From Bacteroidales bacterium UBA2714 (GTDB taxonomy: Bacteria > Bacteroidota > Bacteroidia > Bacteroidales > P3), in NCBI GenBank assembly GCA_002354035.1, contig DEKU01000020.1:1-39456 (forward strand): 39,456 bases of DNA. Direction: 5' to 3'. The notes beneath the pieces were generated by a model that had not been told where the DNA came from, made no database searches, and saw nothing but the letters and a program-made list of their open reading frames with translations. Made by a program: the position numbers and the translations under genes. Below are positions 1 to 7,635 of the stretch, one piece after another (position 1 is the first letter of the stretch; each line of letters starts with the position of its first letter).

Positions 1-176
1 ACCCCTTCCGCAGCCCACCCCATAGTCCTCCCCAGCACACCCACGCGCCACAATCCTTTCCCCCTCCCGCCAAGCAACTCCCCCTCCCGCAACTCCCTCA
101 CACTTCCCGCTGCCCCACAGCTCGCCCACCGCTGTCCCAATCTGACTCCCTCAGCAGCGGCACCAGAAAATTCGCT

Positions 177-220
177 CCTTCGCTCTTCCTTCGCTCTGCC
201 TTCGCTCTGCCTTCGCTCCT
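177..220. repeat. Four 11-bp direct repeats (CCTTCGCTCTG type)
   Basis: Four head-to-tail copies of CCTTCGCTCT followed by T, G or C-T occupy 177-187, 188-198, 199-209 and 210-220, with a partial copy just before at 171-176. The 11-bp period is not a multiple of three, which argues against translation of this stretch. The copies are almost identical, as expected for slippage. Confidence 0.85.
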
Positions 221-230
221 TTACCAACAT

Positions 231-263
231 TTATACAGTACTTATACACTATTTATACACTCA
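231..263. repeat. Three TTATACA repeats spaced 11 bp
   Basis: TTATACA occurs at 231, 242 and 253, each exactly 11 bp after the last. The nonamers are TTATACAGT, TTATACACT and TTATACACT. The latter two match 8 of 9 positions of the DnaA-box consensus TTATNCACA. They directly follow another 11-bp repeat, so simple slippage is an equally good explanation. A role in replication or regulation is only a possibility. Confidence 0.7.
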
Positions 264-809
264 ACCATAGGTAAAATAACGCTAATCGCATGGCAATCAA
301 AGGGGGAATGAGTGGTCAAAAGAGGGGCCAACCGGGGCGGGGGAGGGGGGGGAAAAACGAAGGCCCCGGCTTGTGGAACTATAGCTTTTTGAATTATTAG
401 TTGTTTTTATGTGAGAAATGATACCCAAGCGATGGGGAAATATAAAAGTGATTACCTACTAATAAAGATATGCTGATCACTCTCTATAGTTTAGTGCAAA
501 GTGTTGAAATGTCGTGAAATAACATAAAAAAGTATGAAGTTGACAACTGAAGTCTATAATAATAAAAAATGTGCCCCTGTGAGAAGAAGCACATTCTGTT
601 AGTTATCTGTATTATAACAAGTAGGATATAGGTGTATGAATAATCACAATTACTACAATGAACATGTCTTTTATTAGTGAAATGTCCTCTTTTGCATCCT
701 TAATTGGACGCTTCAGTAAACATCACATAGCACTTATATTTAGTTCAATGTAGATGTTTGTCCATCAATTATTGAGCGAACTATAGGATTATCTTTGCAT
801 TATTAATTG

Positions 810-1037
810 TTATTTTGACACGTTGTTAATAATGTTGTCAATGATACAAATGCATGCTCCAATTGCAAGTACGGTTAAAACTGGAACAGCTGCAGCTTTG
901 GCTGCAATTAATCCTGCAGTTAGTGCTTGAGCAACGTTATTGCCATTCGAAATTGATTTGAAAAAAGCGCTTCCTACAGAATTAGCAATATTTGTTGCGC
1001 CATTAATGGTAGCATTTTGTAATTCATCAGAATTCAT
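810..1037 (-). CDS. Small hydrophobic peptide of 75 residues, function unknown
   Basis: I do not recognise a family. The peptide starts MNSDELQNATINGATN, has a Gly/Ala/Ser/Asn-rich middle and one strongly hydrophobic segment (about residues 46-67, with the motif LAIGACICII), and ends in a short Asn-rich tail with a terminal Lys. There is no Sec signal peptide at the N-terminus and no double-glycine leader. The gene call is supported by a strong Shine-Dalgarno element (AAGGAG at 1047-1052, 9 nt before the ATG), which is unusual in Bacteroidota. It lies 65 bp downstream of the beta-barrel gene on the same strand. Small size, a single amphiphilic or membrane helix and Gly/Ala richness would fit a bacteriocin-like or membrane-active peptide, but this is inference only. 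Confidence 0.6.
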   Translation of the reverse strand: MNSDELQNATINGATNIANSVGSAFFKSISNGNNVAQALTAGLIAAKAAAVPVLTVLAIGACICIIDNIINNVSK

Positions 1038-1046
1038 AGCTTTATT

Positions 1047-1052
1047 CTCCTT
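1047..1052 (-). promoter_or_regulatory. Strong Shine-Dalgarno site of the 75-aa peptide gene
   Basis: Read on the minus strand the sequence is AAGGAG followed by nine bases and then ATG. Bacteroidota genes usually lack such a site, and most neighbours here do. It fixes the start of the small gene and suggests efficient translation. Confidence 0.7.
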
Positions 1053-1102
1053 AATTAATGTTATCTACAGATTAATTCAATTGATGCTGATTCAAATGCT
1101 GT

Positions 1103-1564
1103 TTAGAAGCAGAATCTCAGGCCGAGGGCAACACCATAGCCGAAGCCGCTGGCATGACCCAGGAGATCCCACTGCGGACGGAAGTCGACCGACACCTGCA
1201 GGGGGATGCTGAATTTGTATTCCAGACCAATCTGAGCATCGAGACCGATACCGAAGTTGTCGCTCTCATACTTTCCGGTATAGAGACCTGCGTTGGCACC
1301 GACACCGGCATACCAGCCAAGACCGCCGGTGATGTTCCAGTTCCACTGATAGATGGCGGTGAGGTTCACATACGAGCCCCAGTCTTTGTAGTTGTGCCAG
1401 CCAAGGTCGAGTTCCAGACGGTTGGCAGCACCGAGACTGTGCTGGAAGGAGAGTTCGGCTGCGGAGCTGTTACCGAAGGCGCCGCGGACACCGATGGCAT
1501 TTTGTGCGTTGCCGGCAAAGCTGAGGGCAACCACTGCAAATAAAAGTACAAATACTTTCTTCAT
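1103..1564 (-). CDS. Small outer-membrane beta-barrel protein, porin-like
   Basis: This 153-residue protein has a clear signal peptide (MKKVFVLLFAVVALSFAGNAQ, cleavage expected near residue 21). The mature part alternates polar and hydrophobic residues, is rich in Gly, Tyr, Trp and Phe, and ends in an aromatic residue (RFCF), as outer-membrane barrels do. Its length is enough for about eight strands, similar to the OmpX/OmpW-like or PorT-like small barrels common in Bacteroidales. It would sit in the outer membrane; no ligand or activity can be read from the sequence. It is transcribed away from nadE, with a TACCTTTG promoter box at 1628-1635. The 75-aa peptide gene follows 65 bp downstream. 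Confidence 0.85.
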   Translation of the reverse strand: MKKVFVLLFAVVALSFAGNAQNAIGVRGAFGNSSAAELSFQHSLGAANRLELDLGWHNYKDWGSYVNLTAIYQWNWNITGGLGWYAGVGANAGLYTGKYESDNFGIGLDAQIGLEYKFSIPLQVSVDFRPQWDLLGHASGFGYGVALGLRFCF

Positions 1565-1627
1565 AATGTTATTATTTTAAGTTTGTTATTAAATGTTTCT
1601 GTTCTGCTTGTCGTTTGTTTCCAACTG

Positions 1628-1635
1628 CAAAGGTA
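1628..1635 (-). promoter_or_regulatory. TAnnTTTG promoter box for the beta-barrel gene
   Basis: On the minus strand the box reads TACCTTTG and is followed by CA, the usual context of the Bacteroidota sigma-ABfr -7 element. It lies 64 bases before the ATG at 1564. I see no good -33 TTTG at the expected distance. Confidence 0.6.
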
Positions 1636-1667
1636 CAAAAAAAACAGGGATTGTGGATTTTTTTTTG

Positions 1668-1675
1668 TATTTTTG
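1668..1675 (+). promoter_or_regulatory. TAnnTTTG promoter box for nadE and the helicase gene
   Basis: TATTTTTG followed by CAC fits the Bacteroidota -7 element and lies 80 bases before the nadE ATG. The predicted leader contains a small hairpin (GCCCC at 1691-1695 with GGGGC at 1705-1709). The spacing to a -33 element is not convincing. Confidence 0.55.
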
Positions 1676-1754
1676 CACTCTATTTTCCTTGCCCCGAAAT
1701 GTGTGGGGCGCGATTAAGATGGTTATCAACAAGCGATTGTAATAATATATAGTT

Positions 1755-3311
1755 ATGAATATACATATAGTTCAACACGACATTGTGTCTAATAATCCCG
1801 AAGAGAATTTGAAATGGATTGTCGAGGAGCTCGACCGGCCCGAGAGCAAGGAGGCTTTGCTGACGGTTTTCCCGGCCTGCACTTTGTGCGGGGCGCCGCT
1901 CTACGGCTCGGTGGCATACACCGATTTGCAGAAACGGGCCCAGGCGGCTTTGCAGGAGCTGGTGCAGCGGTCGGAGCACAGGGCTTTCCTGGTGGGCATG
2001 CCCTTGCAGATTCAGGACCGCGGCCTGTGCAACGCCATTGTCTTTGTGCAGAACTGCGCCATACGCGGCATCATCACCAAGAAGTATCTCGCCCCCGACG
2101 AGCAGCGCTATTTTGTGCGTGGCGAGGGGGTGCAGATGATTCAATATCAGGACCAGCTGCTGGCCATCGGTTTTTACGAGGATTTGAAGGAGCTTTCCAA
2201 GTCGCACGCCGGGCAGCCCGATGTGGTGATTTGCTGCGGCTGCAATGTGTTTGACTATAACAAGCCCTACCGCATCCGCTACCGCATGCATAAGCTGGTG
2301 GAGAATTTCAATGCCGCGCTGGTGTTTGCCAACCGCACGGGCGGCGAAGGGAGCCTGCTTTTCGCGGGCGGCTCGATGGCGTTGAACGCGGCCGGGATGG
2401 TGCTTTGTCAGTTCCCCTATTTTGAGGCCCACGCCGCCAGTGTCGACTTGCAGCTGATGGAGGAGTGCGACGACGAGAAGCCCGAGGCTGTGGCCTTGGT
2501 GTATAAGGCCTTGGTGACCGGGCTGCGCGACTATTTCCGCAAGAACCATCTGCAACGGGCGGTGCTCGGCCTGTCGGGCGGCATGGATTCGGCCATGGTG
2601 TGCCTGTTGGCGGCCGACGCCTTAGGGCCGGAAAATGTGCATGGCATTTTGATGCCTTCGCAGTATTCGACCGACCATTCGGTGAATGACGCTGTGGAGC
2701 TGGCCAAGAATCTGGGAGTGAGCTACGACATTGTGCCCATCAAGCCGATGTTTGACTTGCTGAGGGAGACGATGAAGCCCGTGTTTGGCGACCGCCCGGA
2801 GGATGTGACCGAGGAGAATATGCAGGCCCGCATCCGTGGCACCATCGTGATGAGCTATGCCAACAAGTTTGGTGCCATGGCGCTGAACACCACCAACAAG
2901 TCGGAGGCCGCCATGGGCTACGGCACCCTCTACGGCGACAGCTGCGGAGGCCTGAGCGTGATTGGCGATTTGTATAAGACCGAGGTGTATGAGCTGGGCG
3001 AATATGTGAACCGCGAAGGGGTGCGCATCCCCGTCAATACGATACAGAAGGCCCCGTCGGCTGAGCTGCGGCCGGGCCAGAAGGACAGCGACTCGCTGCC
3101 GGACTACAGCGTGCTGGACAATATCTTGAACCTCCATATCGAGGAGCAGATGTGCCAGGAGGAGATTGTGGCCGAGGGCTATGACGAGAAGATGGTGGCC
3201 GAGGTGCTGCGCAAGGTGCGCATCAACGAGTGGAAACGGCTGCAGTTTGCACCTGTGTTGAAGGTGTCGCCCATGAGTTTTGGTATCGACCGCCGTGTGC
3301 CGGTGTCGTAA
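1755..3311 (+). CDS. nadE: NAD+ synthetase with nitrilase-like N-terminal domain that lacks the glutaminase triad
   Basis: The protein has 518 residues in two domains. Residues 1-235 resemble the nitrilase-type glutaminase domain; residues 245-518 are the NAD synthetase domain that adenylates and amidates nicotinic acid adenine dinucleotide. The synthetase part is intact: the PP-loop SGGMDS at 274-279, EENMQARIRG near 354-363 and NTTNKSEAAMGYGTLYGDS at 378-396. In the N-terminal domain the lysine region is kept (ITKKYLAPDEQRYF, Lys109/110). However, the catalytic Glu of the usual FPELxLTGYP motif is Ala41 (FPACTLCGAP), and the catalytic Cys of the usual ICED motif is Tyr141 (IGFYEDL). The enzyme would therefore be expected to use free ammonia or ammonia from another source. 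The domain assignment is secure; loss of glutaminase activity is inferred. The helicase gene follows 55 bp downstream. Confidence 0.93.
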   Translation: MNIHIVQHDIVSNNPEENLKWIVEELDRPESKEALLTVFPACTLCGAPLYGSVAYTDLQKRAQAALQELVQRSEHRAFLVGMPLQIQDRGLCNAIVFVQNCAIRGIITKKYLAPDEQRYFVRGEGVQMIQYQDQLLAIGFYEDLKELSKSHAGQPDVVICCGCNVFDYNKPYRIRYRMHKLVENFNAALVFANRTGGEGSLLFAGGSMALNAAGMVLCQFPYFEAHAASVDLQLMEECDDEKPEAVALVYKALVTGLRDYFRKNHLQRAVLGLSGGMDSAMVCLLAADALGPENVHGILMPSQYSTDHSVNDAVELAKNLGVSYDIVPIKPMFDLLRETMKPVFGDRPEDVTEENMQARIRGTIVMSYANKFGAMALNTTNKSEAAMGYGTLYGDSCGGLSVIGDLYKTEVYELGEYVNREGVRIPVNTIQKAPSAELRPGQKDSDSLPDYSVLDNILNLHIEEQMCQEEIVAEGYDEKMVAEVLRKVRINEWKRLQFAPVLKVSPMSFGIDRRVPVS

Positions 3312-3366
3312 ACACGAGGGACGATAGGACAGATGTTCTACTAATACGGTTCTGACTGAGCGCGAA

Positions 3367-5880
3367 ATGCAGTTTACCTATAACCCCGAGGTGGAGCTGG
3401 CGGAACGCTACGTTGTCGAAACGGGCGTTTCAATCTTCCTCACCGGTAAGGCGGGCACGGGGAAAACCACCTTCTTGCACAACATTGTGGAGAAGTGCCA
3501 CAAGCGCAGCGTAGTGGTTGCCCCCACGGGGGTGGCGGCCATCAACGCCGGCGGTGTGACCATCCATAGTTTTTTCCAGTTGCCGTTCTGCCCCTACCTG
3601 CCCGATGTGCCGGAGCTGGTGACGGAGTACCAGCTGCCCGAAAGCCAGAAAAGTTTGCGGAAGGCCAAAGTCGACATCATCCGCACGCTGGACTTGCTGA
3701 TTATTGACGAAATCAGCATGGTGCGTGCCGACCTGCTCGACGCCATTGATGCGGTGTTGCGGCGCTACCGCCGCAGCGGCCGACCTTTTGGGGGTGTGCA
3801 GCTGCTGATGATTGGTGATGTGCAGCAGCTGGCACCCGTGGTGACGGACGAGGAGCGCCCGTATATGGAACGGGTCTACCCGTCGCCCTTCTTCTTCCAC
3901 AGCAAGGCTTTGCAGAAAGTGCCGTATGTCACCATCCAGCTCAAGACAATCTATCGCCAGCAGGATCCGCGCTTTGTGGAACTGCTCAATAATATCCGCG
4001 ACAACCATTTCGACAGCCAGACGCTACAGGCGCTCAACGCCCGTGTGCAAGCCCGTCCCTCGCCGGGCAACGGGCAGGAACCCATCTTGCTGACCACTCA
4101 TAACTACCAGGCTGATGCGGTGAATCGCAGCCATCTGACTGCCTTGACCACGAGGAGCTATGTTTTCGACGCCGAGGTGGAGGGCAACTTCCCGGAGCAG
4201 TCGGCCCCGACCGACAGGCACTTAGAACTGAAAGTGGGCGCGCAGGTGATGTTTGTGAAGAACGACAGCAACGGCCACCGGTTCTACAACGGTATGTTGG
4301 GCATGGTGGAGGAGGTGATGGACGACGGCGGCGAGGCCGAGGGACAGGACCGTGTGATTGTGGTCGAGGCCGAGAATGGCGAGCGCATATTTGTCACGCC
4401 CGAGCGGTGGGAGAACATCCGCTATGAGATCGACTCCAGCGACAATAAGATAAAACAGCTGGTGGATGGCACCTTTACGCAGTACCCCCTGAAAACGGCC
4501 TGGGCCATCACTGTACACAAGGCGCAGGGCCTGACTTTCGACCGGGTGCAGGTGGATGTGTCCGGAGCCTTCACATACGGGCAGGTGTATGTGGCGTTGA
4601 GCCGCTGCCGGAGCCTGGAAGGGCTTACGCTGCTGGCTCCCATCACGGAGAGAAACTCGTTTGGGAGCGGTGACATAGAGCAGTTCAACAGCAGCATGAC
4701 CCCGCCACAGCAGGCGGAGCAGATGCTGGAGGGTTACCGCTCGCAGTACTATTATGACATGCTCTTTGAGCTGTTTGATTTCAGCGGAGTGCAGCACACC
4801 ATAGATGGATTGAACCGCCTGTTTCAAGATCAGTTGCTCAGGCTTTACCCCGAGCAGGCGGCCACCCTGTCGGAGGTGTGCAACCGGGAGTTGAACGACA
4901 TGATGGCTGTGGCGGAACGTTTTCGCCGACAGCTGGCTGCCATTGCCGCACAGCCCGACAGCAAAGCGCTGATGTCGGAGCGTGTGGGGAAGGCGGCTGT
5001 CTATTTCGGGCAGGTGTTGAGGGCGATGGACGAGCGGGTGAGGCCGATGCTGGCATTGGAGATTGACAACCGGGAGACGGCAAAGCGAGCCAAGGACGCA
5101 GCCGAGCGCTACATGGCAACAGTCGGGTTGAAGATAAGGCTGATGGAGGAGGTGGCCGACAAAGGGTTTACCATTGAGGGCTACCAACAGACCAAGGTCG
5201 ATTTTGCGCTGCAAAAGCCCGCCAAGGAGCGCAGTGGCAAGTCGCGACCCAAGGCCGAGGCCAAGGCTGGTGACAGCGAGCTGGAGACAGGGTTGGTGGA
5301 ACGGCTGTCGGCATGGCGCAAAGGCGTTGCCGAAAGGAAAGGTGTGAAGCCTTTCATGGTCTTATGGCAGCGGACGTTGATGGCCATTGTGAAGGCCTTG
5401 CCACAGAGCCTGGAGGAACTTTCGGCCGTGCAAGGCATAGGGCAGGTGAGTATGACGCTGTATGGAGCTGAGATTTTGCAAATAGTGCTCGACTATTGTC
5501 AGGACAACCACATTGACCCTCAGCAACGCAGCATAGAAACTGAGCCAGAGCCGAAGCCCAGCCGCACACCCAAAGAGCCGACCGAGCCGGCCTGGGAAAA
5601 GGCGGTAAAACTGCTGGAGCAGGGCAAGACCGTTGCCGAGGTGGCGCAGATGCTGGGCCGTGCGGTGGGTACGGTGGAGGGTTATGTCTACAGGGCTGTC
5701 GAGACCGAGGCCATGACGCCGGACTTTGTGGTGTCGGCGCGGGAGCGGGAGGAGATTGGCGCCTATATGATGGAAAACGGGCAGGCCTTACCGCTGAAGG
5801 AGGTGTATGAACACTTTGAAGGCCGTTTCAGCTATTTGCAACTGCGGGTGGCCCGATGGGCTGCCAGCCGTGAGGATTGA
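3367..5880 (+). CDS. PIF1/RecD-like DNA helicase with HRDC and C-terminal HTH domains
   Basis: This is an 837-residue superfamily 1 helicase. It has a Walker A motif GKAGTGKT (27-34), Walker B IIDEIS (112-117), GDVQQLAPV (150-158), and the late motifs WAITVHKAQGLTFDRV and YVALSRCRSLEGL near residues 378-420, as in the PIF1 group. After a helical middle part, residues about 645-720 form an HRDC-like nucleic-acid binding domain (WQRTLMAIVKALPQSLEELS). The last ~90 residues resemble the RecQ-type helix-turn-helix tail (LLEQGKTVAEVAQMLGRAVG). The set suggests a DNA-unwinding repair or replication-fork factor in the cytoplasm, with two extra DNA-binding modules. It follows nadE closely in the same direction and ends 11 bp from the convergent dipeptidase gene. 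The exact biological role is not known to me. Confidence 0.9.
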   Translation: MQFTYNPEVELAERYVVETGVSIFLTGKAGTGKTTFLHNIVEKCHKRSVVVAPTGVAAINAGGVTIHSFFQLPFCPYLPDVPELVTEYQLPESQKSLRKAKVDIIRTLDLLIIDEISMVRADLLDAIDAVLRRYRRSGRPFGGVQLLMIGDVQQLAPVVTDEERPYMERVYPSPFFFHSKALQKVPYVTIQLKTIYRQQDPRFVELLNNIRDNHFDSQTLQALNARVQARPSPGNGQEPILLTTHNYQADAVNRSHLTALTTRSYVFDAEVEGNFPEQSAPTDRHLELKVGAQVMFVKNDSNGHRFYNGMLGMVEEVMDDGGEAEGQDRVIVVEAENGERIFVTPERWENIRYEIDSSDNKIKQLVDGTFTQYPLKTAWAITVHKAQGLTFDRVQVDVSGAFTYGQVYVALSRCRSLEGLTLLAPITERNSFGSGDIEQFNSSMTPPQQAEQMLEGYRSQYYYDMLFELFDFSGVQHTIDGLNRLFQDQLLRLYPEQAATLSEVCNRELNDMMAVAERFRRQLAAIAAQPDSKALMSERVGKAAVYFGQVLRAMDERVRPMLALEIDNRETAKRAKDAAERYMATVGLKIRLMEEVADKGFTIEGYQQTKVDFALQKPAKERSGKSRPKAEAKAGDSELETGLVERLSAWRKGVAERKGVKPFMVLWQRTLMAIVKALPQSLEELSAVQGIGQVSMTLYGAEILQIVLDYCQDNHIDPQQRSIETEPEPKPSRTPKEPTEPAWEKAVKLLEQGKTVAEVAQMLGRAVGTVEGYVYRAVETEAMTPDFVVSAREREEIGAYMMENGQALPLKEVYEHFEGRFSYLQLRVARWAASRED

Positions 5881-5891
5881 GCCTCGTTCAA

Positions 5892-6650
5892 TTAAAAGTC
5901 TATCGGTTTGAGACGTTGTCGCGCCTGGGCGCGCGACATGAGGTTGAAGTGCCACCATTCGCTGTAGAGTGGTTGGAGCCCTTGCTGCCGCATCAGGGTG
6001 CGGAGCAAACGCCGATTGTCGTATTCGGCTTGGGTGATGGCGCCATTGGCAAGCATTTGTTCTTCGTGGGTGATGTGCGATTCGGGCCCGAAATGGTCGA
6101 AATCGGCTCCCATGGGCAACGGATTGCCGAGGGAGTCGGCAAGGGTGATGTCGACAGCGGCACCGTAGTTGTGGAGGCCGGGTCCGTGGAGAGGGTTGGA
6201 GACATAGATGTTGAGGGGGGTGCCTTGGACGAGGTGGAACATCTGCCGCTGGATGGAAAGGGGGCGTGCGGCATCAAGCACCAGCAGTGACAGGTGGGGG
6301 TGGGAGCTGTGGAGTTGCTTTTGGGCTGCGGCCAGCTTGGCGGCCAAAGAGGGAAGCATGAAGGCTTTGTGGATATCGGTGTAGAGTGTGCGGCCCGTGA
6401 AATTGTGGGGCGTGGAATAGACAAGGTGCACTTGTATGGTGGGGTCCAGCTCCTGCACATCGACCAGTCCGAAATGGCGCAGCCGGGCTTCGAGCGGGGT
6501 GTCGGCAGGGAGTGTGGTGGGAGCGGGGCTGCAAGTGTCAGGTTGGGGTGTTTCGACGGGCGAGGAGGGAGGTTGTTGGCGGCAAGCCCCCAGGCCGAAG
6601 AGGAGGAGCAAGAGGAGGGAGGGGAAGAGACAAGGGCGGGAGGAGAGCAT
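5892..6650 (-). CDS. D-alanyl-D-alanine dipeptidase, VanX/DdpX family lipoprotein
   Basis: This is a 252-residue peptidase of family M15D. It carries the zinc ligands in HNYGAAVD (His160, Asp167) and EWWH (Glu231 as base, His234 as third ligand), and the conserved Arg129 in DAARP. The substrate-side motif NFTGRTLY (83-90) is also typical. The N-terminus is a hydrophobic stretch ending in GLGAC, so Cys23 is probably lipidated and the enzyme faces the periplasm. A Pro/Thr-rich linker (about 26-52) follows. The family cleaves D-Ala-D-Ala and related cell-wall dipeptides; a role in peptidoglycan turnover is more likely than antibiotic resistance, because no vanH/vanA genes are nearby. It starts 3 bp after the era stop codon, so it is translated from the same message. 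Confidence 0.92.
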   Translation of the reverse strand: MLSSRPCLFPSLLLLLLFGLGACRQQPPSSPVETPQPDTCSPAPTTLPADTPLEARLRHFGLVDVQELDPTIQVHLVYSTPHNFTGRTLYTDIHKAFMLPSLAAKLAAAQKQLHSSHPHLSLLVLDAARPLSIQRQMFHLVQGTPLNIYVSNPLHGPGLHNYGAAVDITLADSLGNPLPMGADFDHFGPESHITHEEQMLANGAITQAEYDNRRLLRTLMRQQGLQPLYSEWWHFNLMSRAQARQRLKPIDF

Positions 6651-6653
6651 GGG

Positions 6654-7532
6654 CTATTCGGTTTCGTAGCCGAACTGCTTGAGGGCGCGGTCGTTGTTGC
6701 GCCAGTCTTTCATCACTTTCACGTAGAGGTTGAGGAAACATTTCTTGCCAGTGAATTCCTCGATGTCTTTGCGCGACTCGATGCCTACTTTTTTGATGGA
6801 GAGACCTTTGTGGCCGATAAGGATGGCGCGTTGGGATTCACGCTCCACGTAGATGATGGCGCGGATGCTGTCGACACCGTCTTTCTCCTCGTAGCTGTCC
6901 ACCACCACCTCACAGCTGTAGGGGATTTCTTTCTGGTAGTAGAGGAGGAGCTTTTCGCGGATGATTTCGCTGACGAAGAAACGCATGGAGCGGTCGGTGA
7001 GTTCGTCCTTGGGGAAGTAAGGCGGGTTTTCGGGCAGGAGCTGGAGGATGTGGTCGAAGATGGAGTCGATGTTGAAGCGCTCGGTGGCGGAGGCGGGAAT
7101 GATGATGGCGCGGGGAATCTGGTTGTGCCAGTAGGCTATCTTGTCGCTTACCTGCTGCTGGTTGGAGAGGTCGATTTTGTTGATGACCAGTATGACGGGG
7201 ATGTCGGAATGGATGATTTTGGTGAGTAGGTCTTGGCTTTTGAGCGACTCGCCCACCTCGGTGACGAGGAGGAAGAGGTCGGCGTCTTCGAGGGCGTTGT
7301 AGACGAAGCCCATCATCTGCTGGTGGAGCTTGTAGTGGGGGTTGACGATGCCGGGGGTGTCGGTGTAGACGATCTGGAAGTCGTCGCCGTTGACGATGCC
7401 CATGATGCGGTGGCGGGTGGTCTGGGCTTTGCTGGTGATGATGCTGAGACGCTCGCCGACGAGGGCGTTCATGAGGGTTGATTTGCCCACGTTGGGGTTG
7501 CCGATGATGTTTACAAAACCTGCTTTGTGCAT
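6654..7532 (-). CDS. era: GTPase Era, 16S rRNA-binding ribosome assembly factor
   Basis: The protein has 292 residues, the usual length for Era. The GTPase motifs are G1 GNPNVGKS (11-18), G2 around Thr38-Thr39 in QTTRHRI, G3 DTPG (58-61), G4 NKID (118-121) and G5 SAT (148-150). The C-terminal KH domain has the RNA-binding loop ILIGHKGLSIKKVG at about residues 230-245. Era binds the 3' end of 16S rRNA and checks 30S subunit maturation, acting in the cytoplasm near the membrane. It sits between rplY and the dipeptidase gene. A long hairpin (7553-7616) lies 20 bp before its ATG. Confidence 0.97.
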   Translation of the reverse strand: MHKAGFVNIIGNPNVGKSTLMNALVGERLSIITSKAQTTRHRIMGIVNGDDFQIVYTDTPGIVNPHYKLHQQMMGFVYNALEDADLFLLVTEVGESLKSQDLLTKIIHSDIPVILVINKIDLSNQQQVSDKIAYWHNQIPRAIIIPASATERFNIDSIFDHILQLLPENPPYFPKDELTDRSMRFFVSEIIREKLLLYYQKEIPYSCEVVVDSYEEKDGVDSIRAIIYVERESQRAILIGHKGLSIKKVGIESRKDIEEFTGKKCFLNLYVKVMKDWRNNDRALKQFGYETE

Positions 7533-7552
7533 TGTGGTTGGTCTTAAAAAGG

Positions 7553-7616
7553 AAGGCTAAAAACTATAAAGCAGGGTGACGCATGTGTTGCAGCCGGCTT
7601 TGTAGTTTTTAGCCTT
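7553..7616 (-). terminator. 20-bp stem hairpin between rplY and era
   Basis: Arms at 7553-7572 and 7597-7616 pair over 20 bp with a single mismatch around a 24-nt loop. Read on the minus strand the stem is followed by TTCCTTTTTAAG, so it can act as a terminator after rplY. It also lies only 20 bp upstream of the era ATG, inside any read-through message, so attenuation of era is possible. The loop contains no motif I recognise. Confidence 0.75.
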
Positions 7617-7635
7617 CGGGGATGTGCTTTGTTGA

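Larger units (their letters stand above)
1..809. other. Gene-poor region with phased short repeats
   Basis: No gene can be supported here. The first ~270 bases are C-rich on the plus strand and happen to be open in frame 1, but the reading is low-complexity Pro/Ser/Leu and runs through an 11-bp tandem repeat, so it looks like composition rather than coding. Bases 177-220 carry the 11-bp repeats, 231-263 carry three TTATACA repeats, and 302-352 carry G-runs. From about 370 on the sequence is AT-rich. A TATCTTTG box at 790-797 (plus) has no well-spaced -33 partner and faces no plus-strand gene. Confidence 0.6.

Noticed and set aside
1..270. Frame open from the left edge to about 270 on the plus strand
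   Set aside because: Composition is C-rich low complexity and includes 11-bp repeats that are not codon-length; no recognisable protein.
5892..6650. Vancomycin-resistance gene
   Set aside because: The VanX-family motifs are present, but no ligase, dehydrogenase or two-component genes are nearby; a cell-wall turnover lipoprotein is the simpler reading.
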